Assembly: GCA_039105265.1 (NCBI GenBank)
Contig: JAPFFF010000017.1
Span: 2,418,001 to 2,482,000 of the forward strand
Direction: 5' to 3'
Length of the DNA stretch: 64,000 nt
Source: Tritrichomonas musculus
Taxonomy: Eukaryota; Parabasalia; Tritrichomonadida; Tritrichomonadidae
In this document: positions 53,409 through 62,979 of the stretch, in pieces
Layout: each line of letters opens with the position of its first letter
How positions within the stretch are numbered: position 1 is the first letter of the stretch
Notes under the pieces: generated by a model
The model's input: only the letters and a program-made list of their open reading frames with translations
Told to the model about the DNA's origin: nothing
Database searches by the model: none
Made by a program: the position numbers and the translations under genes

Positions 53409-54944
53409 ATGGCTTCATCATCTCCTTCTCAACCAACAATTGCGCTTGTTACGATGATAGACGATGAAGAAGATTTTGATGATCAACCAAAAAAAATTAA
53501 AAAAATTAATAATTACATTATAGCCAAATGTATAGGTTCTGGATCTTTTTCCAAAGTTTATTTAGGAATTGATATTACGACAAAAAAAAAGTATGCTATA
53601 AAACGAATTAAGCTCAAGGAATTATGCAGATCTTCATCAGGAATAGCTCAACTTGAACGAGAAATTAGATTAATGGAATCTTTCAACCATAAAAATATCT
53701 TAAAATTATATCAAGTTCTTCATGTTGAGGCTACTCATTACGCGTATCTCGTTCTTGAATATGCTAAGAAAGGAAGCTTAGGCTCTCTATTAGATAAGGA
53801 TATTCATTTATCACATAAATCCGTTTTTTCAATTATGAAACAAATTCTCAGTGCATTAAAATATTTACATCAATCCGGGTTTGTTCATCAAGATATAAAA
53901 CCAGCCAATATTTTAATTGATGAAAACGGAAGGGCTATTTTAGCTGATTTTGGTATAGGACACAGTTTTCAAAGTGCAGCAATGGTTGTCGGCTCACCTG
54001 CATTTCAAGCTCCAGAATGTCTTGACGATTCATCTTCTGAAGATAACGAAGAAGATGATGAGGAAGAAAATGAAGGTAAAAATACAAATAAACAAAATTA
54101 TCATAATGGCGTTTCTGAATTTTCAGAACTTGATCCTAAAAAAGAAGATGTCTGGTCACTGGGTGTTACGCTTTATCAGCTTCTCTTTAACAAACTTCCA
54201 TTTGAGGGAGATAACCTTTTTGAAATTGTTCAGTATATAAAATCTAGTAATTTGCATTTTCCACCTAATACTGACAAAGATATTATTTTATTAATTAAGG
54301 GCATGCTGACAGTTGATCCTTCAAAGCGATTCAGTGTCGACGATGTAATGAAATGTCCTTTGATTTCTCAAGCAGACGATTTAGCTACAGAAATTGCTAA
54401 TATTCCTGATTCATCTGATGTTCCTAATATAGATTCTCTAATTGAAGCAGCTAATATATCTCTCGGTCCTAAAGCAAGTGGATATGCTCAAAATGATAAA
54501 AAAATTGGTAAAAAAAATGGGCAAGCTCAAATACAAAAATATAAAACTTTGCCAAATTTAAATGGAATTGAACAAATTGAAGCTACTGTTTGCCCAGAGG
54601 GTTATTCATTTGCCTCAGTTGCAATGTCAATACAGAGAAGGCTTTCTTGTATGAATGCACCATATAGTCCTGATTTTCATCGTCGTCCGGAACCCTTTCC
54701 TCGACCATCACGATCAATTGATAATCTTAATTTTGATGATAAACAACATATTCAAAAACAACAGAAAAATGAATTTGAAAGTCAACAACAGCAACAGCAA
54801 CACAATTTAATTTTGCCCGAAAACAATAGTAAAATCATATCATTTAAAAAAATGGAAAATGCAATGAAGGACAAATTGACACGTGATATTATTGCAACTC
54901 GTCTGATTCGTGAAAACGATGAAAAAGCGGTTCCACCATGTTAA
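53409..54944 (+). CDS. LKB1/STK11-like Ser/Thr protein kinase
   Basis: The kinase domain covers about residues 34-325 of 511. The Gly loop is GSGSFSKVYLG, the lysine of YAIKRI is at about 65, the catalytic loop reads HQDIKPAN (160-167) and DFG is at 180-182. LKB1-type features are the activation-loop end GSPAFQAPE and the helix SLGVTLYQLL followed by LPFEGDNLFEIV, then a GMLxxDPSKRFS motif. HRD is HQD here, where LKB1 has HKD. An acidic insertion of about 30 residues (Ser/Asp/Glu) separates the APE motif from VWSLG. The C-terminal 185 residues are Gln/Asn-rich and disordered. LKB1 phosphorylates AMPK-family kinases and controls polarity and energy use, so an upstream AMPK-kinase role is possible. 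Confidence 0.9.
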   Translation: MASSSPSQPTIALVTMIDDEEDFDDQPKKIKKINNYIIAKCIGSGSFSKVYLGIDITTKKKYAIKRIKLKELCRSSSGIAQLEREIRLMESFNHKNILKLYQVLHVEATHYAYLVLEYAKKGSLGSLLDKDIHLSHKSVFSIMKQILSALKYLHQSGFVHQDIKPANILIDENGRAILADFGIGHSFQSAAMVVGSPAFQAPECLDDSSSEDNEEDDEEENEGKNTNKQNYHNGVSEFSELDPKKEDVWSLGVTLYQLLFNKLPFEGDNLFEIVQYIKSSNLHFPPNTDKDIILLIKGMLTVDPSKRFSVDDVMKCPLISQADDLATEIANIPDSSDVPNIDSLIEAANISLGPKASGYAQNDKKIGKKNGQAQIQKYKTLPNLNGIEQIEATVCPEGYSFASVAMSIQRRLSCMNAPYSPDFHRRPEPFPRPSRSIDNLNFDDKQHIQKQQKNEFESQQQQQQHNLILPENNSKIISFKKMENAMKDKLTRDIIATRLIRENDEKAVPPC

Positions 54945-55236
54945 TTTTAATTTACATGAATAATAATTTGGATTGTTCTTTTTTAATTTAATTAAATATG
55001 TTATTGGTAACTTATGCATTTTTAATTTATTATTAATTTTTCATTTATCCTAACTGATGTGATTTTAATTTATTAATATTTGGTAAATGACCATTTTTGC
55101 GCTTTTCAAAATATGTAAATAATAAGTAGGTTTTAGTAAAAAATTTTATAAAAGTGGCCATTTATCTTATCAAAATTAATTGAATATTCCCATTGAAATC
55201 AAAAATCATTTATAACATCAATCATCCATTAAAAAT
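54945..55236. other. Short spacer between LKB1-like and helical-repeat genes
   Basis: About 290 bp of AT-rich DNA with the start-proximal initiator-like stretch (near 55219-55231). No other feature. Confidence 0.4.
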
Positions 55237-58200
55237 ATGGATGAAAAAAGTGTGAGCGAGAAAATTGATAAAATTTTAATCAACAAATTTGAAGATTTTG
55301 AATTGAAGATCCAACTTCAACCAAGAAGCCCATTAATAAATTCTATTGAAAAAGAAACTAATAGTCAAAATACTATAGATAATAGAGATCCTAATGAAGC
55401 AGGAAAAGACAACAGTATTAATACTATTGAAAATAAAATTCAAAATCAAAATACTACTGATGGTCAAGCTGCTGATACCATAAATGATAACAATGCTCCT
55501 GTCAACATTAATGGGGAAATAAATCAAGAAGATGATAATAATAACCAATTTTTAATTAAAGCAATTGAAACTCCAAATTCAACGTTTAATTTAGTAATAC
55601 CAGACAATTATGATCCGCTTGTTTTATATAATCAAATTCTTGATATGTATGATAATTATACTGATGAAAAAATTAGGAATAATTTATCGTACTTGATGAT
55701 TGGAATCATCAAAGCGAAAGATGGCAAAATAGATCCTGATATAATACAAAATTGGAAAAATACTGAAAAACAAGGACAATTATCCCTTATTCAAAAAAGA
55801 TTAGATTTTTTAATTTCAGAAACGCAAATACAAAATGAAATTATTTTGTGTAATTTAGCAATTTCATTAGCTAAATTAGATATAATTGAATATACAATGT
55901 GGCTTAGACATGAATTAATTATGAATTTAAATTCGCAACAGAAAATTTCATTTTTTAATAGTATTACTTATTTACAGCAACTAATGAGTATGATGCCAAA
56001 ACAATCAACTTCCGAAGAGCAAGTTGCAGGTCAATCGAATTTTGAACAAATTAATTCAGATCAGCAGCAGATATCAGAAGAGCAGATTTCAGACCAATCG
56101 AATTTCGAGCAGCAACAAATACCAAAAGAGCAGATTTCAGACCAATCGAATTTTGAACAATCAGATCTTGGACAATCAAATTCACAACAGAAGCAAACGC
56201 CCGATTTGCAAGCTCCAGACCAGTCAAATTTTGAATATACAAACAGAGAACAACAGACTTTAGAGCATACAACTCAAGAGCCAAATCAAATTGTTGAAAA
56301 TCAGCAAATTGCAAATGATCAAACTTCGAATCAACCAATTCCTGAGTATTTGATTGCATATCATATAACAATTCTTCAGTTTTTGCTTGAAAATAATATT
56401 CCTATTCAAATTGATCCTTATTACGATGAAAGAGTTAATAATATTTGTAATATTTTCAATTTCTTTTTGGACTATGACTATGATTCTGAAATACTTTCTA
56501 AAGTAATAAAAAAGACAATATTAAAAGGTATAAAAGATGCTTTGTCAAAATTTAATGCTTTTTATTGTAGTCTTGACAATTTATCACTTCAATTAAATCA
56601 TTTATTAAAACTTACTGATCAATATAGTGGCGAACCGATATCAATGATTTATGATTGCCTTATTATTTCAATTAGCAAATATTATGAAAATATTATGAAT
56701 AATATCATGACAAAAATCTTTTCCATTTCTATATCGCATTTAGATGGAGAAAACGATGATTCTTTGTGCGCTTTAGAATTTTGGGAAAAAGTAGCAAAAA
56801 CAGAAAAAGAAATTGGCTTTAAACGTTCGAAAAGATATACATTAGGTATTATAAATTACAAAAGAAAAGAAAACAGTATACCATATTTTGTTGAGCATTA
56901 TTTGTTTTCTTTCATATCAATGTCTGATCCGATCAATATTGAGCCTGATGATATGAATTTTGCTGAAAAAATATCTGAGATGGCTGAAAACTGTCTTGTT
57001 ATGATCACAAAAGCCGAGCCTGATGCCATGTTTGAGATATTAAAACAATATTATAGTGAAAATCGAAATAATTCTAAACCAAAAGACCGTTATTCTGCTT
57101 TGATATCATTTCGAACTATTGTATCAATTTCTGAAATCGAAGAATTTGATTTTATAGAACAAGAACTCGAATCGATTTTCAAATTTGCTTTGAATATTAA
57201 TGAAAAATTAAAATATGTATCAATAAAAATTCTTAAGAGAATTCTCAAAAAGAGTCCATTCATAATCATAAATAATGAGGAGAAAGTCAAAAAATTATTA
57301 GAAATTATTCAAGCTAATCAGAAATCGCATTCTTTAATATTAACAGAATGCTACAATATTTTAGCATTGATTCTAAAGCATTTATCACAACCCAACTCAA
57401 AATTTATCTATGATAATTTTGACAGTTTTTATAGCTTCATTTCTCAAGCGTCTGATGACCCTGATGTTCAAAATGCAGCTACAGACTCATTTATTGAATT
57501 AGTTGACAAGGCTCCGATTAATAATAATTCATATGATTGCAGTGAAAAAATCCTCAAAATTTTAGAAGATTTCTTAAATGAAGAATATGTTGATTCCAAT
57601 GGAAATGCCGAGAATGTATCGAGTAAAAAAGCAGGTAATGAAACTAATGATGGTTCTAATGAAAAAGTTGGTAATTTTCCTGGTAATCCATTCAATATGT
57701 TAGATATTTCATTTTCAACTAAACAAAAAATTTATATTTGCTCGCTTCCATTTATTATAAAAAAGCTGCAATCAAAATTGACCGATGAAATTGTTGACAA
57801 AGTGATGTATAAAATTTTATTACTTATCAATTCAGATATGTATGATGAAGTCATTTTGGCCCTAATTGATTTCATTCCTTTAACAAAGGTGATTTCAACT
57901 GATGCTAAAGGCAATCAATTTGGAGAGCAAATTCTCCAAATTCTAATTAAATATCACAAAAAGCATGGTCCTTTGACAATGATATATTCATCTGATGCCT
58001 TGACATCTCTATTTGAAACTTTCAATGGTATACTTAAATCAAATTTTAATGAGGTATCAAGTATTCTCCTTAGCGACTTTTCTGACAAAATTGTATTTAT
58101 TCGTCCTTATGTGTCAGTTTTTCATCTTTTCTCTTCCATTATCGAAATTATGGCTAATGAAAAAGAAAATACTGAATCTTTTTCGGTATTTAGAGATGAA

Positions 58201-58602
58201 TTATTGAAAAATATTGAAAAATTTTTAGCAGATTTGAATGCTATCAATCCAACTATTGATGATGATGTACTTTCCTTATATTATGAAATTTTATGTACTT
58301 ATTTTGCTATATTTAACGTTTTTCAAAACGATAAAAATTTTATCAAAAGAAATCAAAAGAAAGTTTTAATGCTAATCAAAAAATTGGAACGAATGGATAT
58401 ATGTTATTATGGCTTACTTGTTACATCAATTAAAATCATATTTGTTATTATTTGTTCTCTCGGATCCACAATTTTTATTGAGTTAAAGCAGCCTTTAATA
58501 GAAAAAGTCATTACTAAAGGATCTAATTATATAGATGATGAGATTGTCTCTTCTACGTCAATTAGAATCTTAAATATTTTAAATAATTATAATAATAATT
58601 AA
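55237..58602 (+). CDS. Large helical-repeat (HEAT/ARM-like) protein with Gln-rich insert
   Basis: This 1121-residue acidic protein has an Asn/Gln/Asp-rich leader (about 1-115), a helical block (about 115-250), a disordered Gln/Ser insert (about 255-365) in which units of the type EEQISDQSNFEQ are repeated, and then a long all-helical body to the end. The body has HEAT-like spacing (LKYVSIKILKRILKKSPF, LILTECYNILALILKHL) and resembles importin-beta-type or proteasome-activator-type solenoids. No zinc finger, catalytic motif or membrane segment was seen. I cannot assign a family; nuclear-transport receptor is one option. ATG at 55237 follows an upstream TCATCCATTAAAA segment that resembles a trichomonad initiator. 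Confidence 0.85.
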   Translation: MDEKSVSEKIDKILINKFEDFELKIQLQPRSPLINSIEKETNSQNTIDNRDPNEAGKDNSINTIENKIQNQNTTDGQAADTINDNNAPVNINGEINQEDDNNNQFLIKAIETPNSTFNLVIPDNYDPLVLYNQILDMYDNYTDEKIRNNLSYLMIGIIKAKDGKIDPDIIQNWKNTEKQGQLSLIQKRLDFLISETQIQNEIILCNLAISLAKLDIIEYTMWLRHELIMNLNSQQKISFFNSITYLQQLMSMMPKQSTSEEQVAGQSNFEQINSDQQQISEEQISDQSNFEQQQIPKEQISDQSNFEQSDLGQSNSQQKQTPDLQAPDQSNFEYTNREQQTLEHTTQEPNQIVENQQIANDQTSNQPIPEYLIAYHITILQFLLENNIPIQIDPYYDERVNNICNIFNFFLDYDYDSEILSKVIKKTILKGIKDALSKFNAFYCSLDNLSLQLNHLLKLTDQYSGEPISMIYDCLIISISKYYENIMNNIMTKIFSISISHLDGENDDSLCALEFWEKVAKTEKEIGFKRSKRYTLGIINYKRKENSIPYFVEHYLFSFISMSDPINIEPDDMNFAEKISEMAENCLVMITKAEPDAMFEILKQYYSENRNNSKPKDRYSALISFRTIVSISEIEEFDFIEQELESIFKFALNINEKLKYVSIKILKRILKKSPFIIINNEEKVKKLLEIIQANQKSHSLILTECYNILALILKHLSQPNSKFIYDNFDSFYSFISQASDDPDVQNAATDSFIELVDKAPINNNSYDCSEKILKILEDFLNEEYVDSNGNAENVSSKKAGNETNDGSNEKVGNFPGNPFNMLDISFSTKQKIYICSLPFIIKKLQSKLTDEIVDKVMYKILLLINSDMYDEVILALIDFIPLTKVISTDAKGNQFGEQILQILIKYHKKHGPLTMIYSSDALTSLFETFNGILKSNFNEVSSILLSDFSDKIVFIRPYVSVFHLFSSIIEIMANEKENTESFSVFRDELLKNIEKFLADLNAINPTIDDDVLSLYYEILCTYFAIFNVFQNDKNFIKRNQKKVLMLIKKLERMDICYYGLLVTSIKIIFVIICSLGSTIFIELKQPLIEKVITKGSNYIDDEIVSSTSIRILNILNNYNNN

Positions 58603-58957
58603 ATGTTCTTACTATAACTATATTTATATATTTAATAAACATATTTTCTTATTTTAATATTCTAATTTTTTACATTTTTCCTTTTTTTTTTTTATTTAAA
58701 TAAAATAATCTTTTCAGTAAACCCTAATATAAACACTTGATATTAAATAAATTTAGATAAAAAATTTTATTAAAAACAGATATAATTTTGAAATATATGA
58801 AAAACAATTTTTTTGGTAGATATTTATGTTTTTATTTATGACCAATTATTCATACATTTTATTTGATAGAATGCTTTGAAATTGTTTTCATATTTCAATT
58901 TTTTGAGTGAAATAAAAATCACAAAATTTTAACTAAAATTTGAATTTATTTGACCAC
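58603..58957. other. Spacer between helical-repeat and C2-domain genes
   Basis: 355 bp of AT-rich sequence containing T runs. No element or RNA was recognised. Confidence 0.4.
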
Positions 58958-60742
58958 ATGATAAGTATTCGAATCCTAGAAGCCCAAAATCTTCCCATTA
59001 TTAATGATCATGCCAGGAAAACGATAATTTCGTGCTATTCATATTCTTCATATCGATTTTATTATGGAAAATTTACGAGTAAAGATAAATCTACGAATCC
59101 AAAATGGAATTCTGAGTTTAAGATTGAATTATTTAGGTTGATCAACTTACATTTTACTCTTTCTGGGTTTCGAGCTAATCAACATCATTTTTATATTGGT
59201 GACGTTAAAATTCATTTTAGTCAGTTCATTTCAAATTCACCGGGAAACCAAATAATAAATAGTTCAGGAACCAGCATTCGATATGAATTCCAGATCACAA
59301 ATTGTCAAGCTAAAAATGCAGAACTATCATTATCATTTTTATATTTTCCTTTCATTTATCGTCCAATACGATTCAAAAGGACGTCAAATTTCAACACATA
59401 CATTCATGCTTGGTCAAACTATTCACCTTCCATTCAAAGTGCAGAGCCACAAGTCGAAATTGAACTTTTCCAGGCTTTGAAGATGCCTTCCATTGAAAAA
59501 GGACAAAAAGCGGGTCTTTGTTATTTTTTAGACAAAAATGTATCATGGGAATCTGTTGGAAAGAGTTCATTAACGCAATGTTTCAATGGTCCAACCGGTC
59601 CTACTCAAATACACTCACTTTCACTTCCTCAAATCAGCGATATATATACTTTTTTTGTATTGAATGTTTGTAATTTTTCAGGGCAAGTTTCATTGAACTT
59701 TGTTTTTGAAAACAAGGCCGATTCAAAATACATTGACAACAAACTTTTTATTAAACCAAAGAAGAGACGTCCAAACATAGGAACAATCAAAGTCATTGAT
59801 ATAAATGTTCAACCAAATACAAAGATTCTCGTTCCATATTACATGTTTTACGAAACAAATTCAACGAAAGCAAATCTATTTGAATTTTATCAAATTGGCT
59901 CAGAAACAGAAATGCCAATTTTTGATAAATCAAAAGATTTATCAATTATTGATTATTCGGATAAAGTGGGTTCTGAAATTGGGTTTTTTTCAGAGATAAT
60001 TGAAAAAGTTCGTTCAATTCCAAGACTCTCAAATATGAACTTTTTGAGAACAAATATTCTACCAAATATTGAAAAGGTTTCCCTTTCAAAAACTCTTCGT
60101 GATTACAACCTACAACAAGAGCCAACTTTCAGATTTTATGTAGGTGGTTCAACAACAATTAGCTCAGGAGGCTTTATGTATATCAACTTTTGGCACCAGT
60201 ACTTCATTGGTTATGATAAAACTACCGGCCAAATATGCCCTGAAATTTCGAAAATTTATACAACGGAAACTCCAAACAATGAACCGCCAAAACAAGATAA
60301 ATCATACTTGCCAATTACAATGGACTGGAATTCAATTCTTACATTGAATTTGGACCAGATTGGAAAAGATAAGATTCTAATATATTGTATCTTTTGTCGC
60401 TCAGATCTTGAAACAGCATTTCCTTACGGTTTCTTTTTGATTTCTCATTTATTTAATAATAATGAAACATTGTTGTTCCAAAATCCTCTTTTCGTTGATG
60501 CTGATATTTGTACATGTGGTTTTTTCTTCCGAATTGAATACTTGCAAAATGAATGGAAACTCATCCCAATGAGACACTATTTCAGAAAGAGGAATGAAAT
60601 GGAATTTTGCCTACAATCGATGCAATCAAATAATTGGATTCTGCCTCCCATCATGGAAAGTAGTAAAAACGAATATGTTAAATCTGGTCCTGCTAAAGAA
60701 TCTGAATCTGAAGATGAATATCTCATCAATGAAAATCTTTGA
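58958..60742 (+). CDS. C2-domain protein with TerD-like C-terminal module
   Basis: The ATG at 58958 gives a 594-residue protein that starts directly with a C2 domain (about 1-115): MISIRILEAQNLP, then a KSTNPKWNSEF turn and HHFYIGDVKIHFS. The remainder is beta-rich. The last 150 residues have the shape of a TerD/stress-protein module: LNLDQIGKDKILIYCIFCRS, then FVDADICTCGFFFRIEY, then EWKLIPMRHYFR. An earlier segment (about 130-290) may be a second, more diverged copy. The end is acidic. C2 domains dock on phospholipid membranes, often with calcium. TerD-like domains occur widely in bacteria and in some protist proteins. The C2 call is solid in pattern; the TerD call is tentative. Confidence 0.8.
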   Translation: MISIRILEAQNLPIINDHARKTIISCYSYSSYRFYYGKFTSKDKSTNPKWNSEFKIELFRLINLHFTLSGFRANQHHFYIGDVKIHFSQFISNSPGNQIINSSGTSIRYEFQITNCQAKNAELSLSFLYFPFIYRPIRFKRTSNFNTYIHAWSNYSPSIQSAEPQVEIELFQALKMPSIEKGQKAGLCYFLDKNVSWESVGKSSLTQCFNGPTGPTQIHSLSLPQISDIYTFFVLNVCNFSGQVSLNFVFENKADSKYIDNKLFIKPKKRRPNIGTIKVIDINVQPNTKILVPYYMFYETNSTKANLFEFYQIGSETEMPIFDKSKDLSIIDYSDKVGSEIGFFSEIIEKVRSIPRLSNMNFLRTNILPNIEKVSLSKTLRDYNLQQEPTFRFYVGGSTTISSGGFMYINFWHQYFIGYDKTTGQICPEISKIYTTETPNNEPPKQDKSYLPITMDWNSILTLNLDQIGKDKILIYCIFCRSDLETAFPYGFFLISHLFNNNETLLFQNPLFVDADICTCGFFFRIEYLQNEWKLIPMRHYFRKRNEMEFCLQSMQSNNWILPPIMESSKNEYVKSGPAKESESEDEYLINENL

Positions 60743-60938
60743 AATCAAAAAAGTTAAAAAAATTGTAGATATCTTCAATTTTGGTTGCTTTAAAGTGAAG
60801 ATTCAAACTTTTTTTTTTATATAAACTCTGTTCTTGTCGTTTATATTTGGGGAATACTAATCGTCCCCGATGCTGATTGTCCTGATATATCGTCCTTTTT
60901 TGAACTTTTGTAAAAAAAAAAAAAAAAAAAAAAAAATA
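60743..60938. other. 3' flank with poly(A) tract
   Basis: A short spacer with a 26-base A run ending just before the next TTAA element. Nothing else was seen. Confidence 0.4.
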
Positions 60939-61186
60939 TTAAGGTACAAATCCAGTACGTTATTTTTTGAATAGGAGAACGTTTATTATTTGAATAGTTG
61001 CATGTCTCTGAAAAAGTTTAAATTGACTAGGTTTGTTTTTGACACTTATTTTACAATTTAAATAAACATTATGACATGTTATATGAAATGGATGAAAATA
61101 ATCGTTTTTTATTTAACATGTCATCATATTCTTTGAGAATGTCAAAAAAAATTGCGGTTACTAAACGTACTGGATTTGTACCTTAA
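60939..61186 (+). mobile_element. 248-bp TTAA-flanked MITE (family 1)
   Basis: A free-standing copy with TTAA at 60939-60942 and 61183-61186. It is nearly identical to the copies at 50432 and 10767. Confidence 0.92.
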
Positions 61187-61199
61187 AATCAGTATAAAT

Positions 61200-62085
61200 G
61201 AGATATTCATTTTTATCTATGAAATCAGCAAAAAAAGCAGAATTCGCTTTTAATTCACATATTATTTGATCAAATGATTGAGTATCTGAAAGTATTTGGT
61301 ATTGACAATTTTCATATAAATGATTTGATATGATTTCATATATTTTGATATATTTTGATATGATTTCATATGATTTGATATGATGTCTTCATCAATTTAT
61401 GATTTACAACTTTATTAAAGTAGGATATTATCGAAATTTTCAATTTCATTTGATGGCCAATTCGTCCACATGATTCAAATACGCATTTTATTATTTCATC
61501 TTAAGAGATTGTAATCATATGATGAATAAAATGTGAACAAAAGATACCATCATCAACTTCATTCAGATGTTCAATAAAAGACACTCAAGCATTTGAGCAA
61601 GTAAATTCATTATCATGCTCCAGTTCGAAGAGAGAAGATGAATCTTCGCCATTATATTTAAATGGGCACATGAAAGCTGAATCTTTGTGATGGCTTCTTT
61701 TTTGTGTAATTAATTTCAAAAAGTGTTCATTCAATTTAGGATTTTCAACTTTGATTCTGACTTCCAAAATTTGTATGATTTTCTACCTTGTCATCATCAT
61801 CAATAACTTTCTTATTTGATGGATTAATTAATTCAATTGAATCAGGTTCTCCTTAATCATAAAATTTTAAAACTTTAGAGCTAGAAAAAAGTGAATTTGT
61901 GTGTGAAAATTGTGAAGATCGCTGTTGTTTCTCCAATATGACATTTATCAATTATAATGAAGCATAAATCATCATCCTCAAGATAGTCGATAAATAAATC
62001 ATCATCATTAGCTTCCATTCCATTTGTTATTAAAGCAATGATCATTAGAGTCAGGATTAAAAAGGGTAAACGTTCTTAAAAAGGG
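61200..62085 (-). pseudogene. Degenerate coding remnant of unknown family
   Basis: On the minus strand, coding-like pieces appear in successive frames: NDDDLFIDYLEDDDLCFIII near 62020-61960, KVENPKLNEHFLKLI near 61750-61700, and SAFMCPFKYNGEDSSSLFEL near 61680-61620. Stops and frame changes separate them. The charged, repetitive style is like trichomonad multigene families, but I do not recognise which. Simple repeats of GATATGATTTCATAT type lie at 61320-61385. Confidence 0.35.
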
Positions 62086-62979
62086 TAAACGAATGACATG
62101 TGAAACAAAAATAAAACATGGTTTTGATGAAATCATGGTTTTTATTTTAAAATATAATATTTGTTATTTGATTTTGGTATTATTTTTATTATATTACTTT
62201 TTATATATTAGTACTTAAGAAAATTCGGAGAAAAAAAAAATAATTTTTTTAAAAAAAAATTTTCATTGTTTTTATTTTAATATATAAATACATCAATAAA
62301 TAGCAGAAAAATTATATTTATTATTAATAATAAATATTTTTAATAATATATATATTATTATTATATATATTATTATTATATTTATTTATTTGCTATTTTC
62401 CTTATTCTTTTCATTTTATTTTCAAAAAATTAAAAACTATAAAAATTTTTATCAGAATTTTTATTTCTGAAGCATTCAAATTTTTTTATTATTAAAATAA
62501 CAATTTTTTTATTATTTTTCATTATAGTTAGTTATTGTCGTATAAATTATGTTTATATCATGTATAATTTAATATTAGCATTAATTATTTTATATTTTTT
62601 TTAAAAAATATTAGGATAAAGATAAAAGTTAATTTGTATATTTATTGAAAAAAAAAATATATTATTTTCGAATTATTTTTTAATCATGAGTCATTATATA
62701 AATAATTCTTTTCTAAATAGATATATATCAATATAAATATATCAATAAAAAAAGAGTTATTTAGATATCGTTTTATATATATATATATTTATGCTTTTTT
62801 TTCTTTTTTCAAATAATAAATTTTGTATGTTTATAATGGTTACTCACAAATTATAAAAATAACCCAAACATTTGAATTAAATAAAAATTCTATACTTATG
62901 ATTCATAAATTGAGACAAAAATAATAAAAAATCAATTGAAAAATATTGAATATATATTAACTTCATTTTTTAAATATAC
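62086..62979. other. AT-rich 5' flank of the transposase
   Basis: About 0.9 kb of low-complexity AT sequence, including TATTATTATTATA runs near 62340-62385. The left end of the downstream transposon should lie in here, but no terminal repeat can be recognised because its right end is outside the window. Confidence 0.4.
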
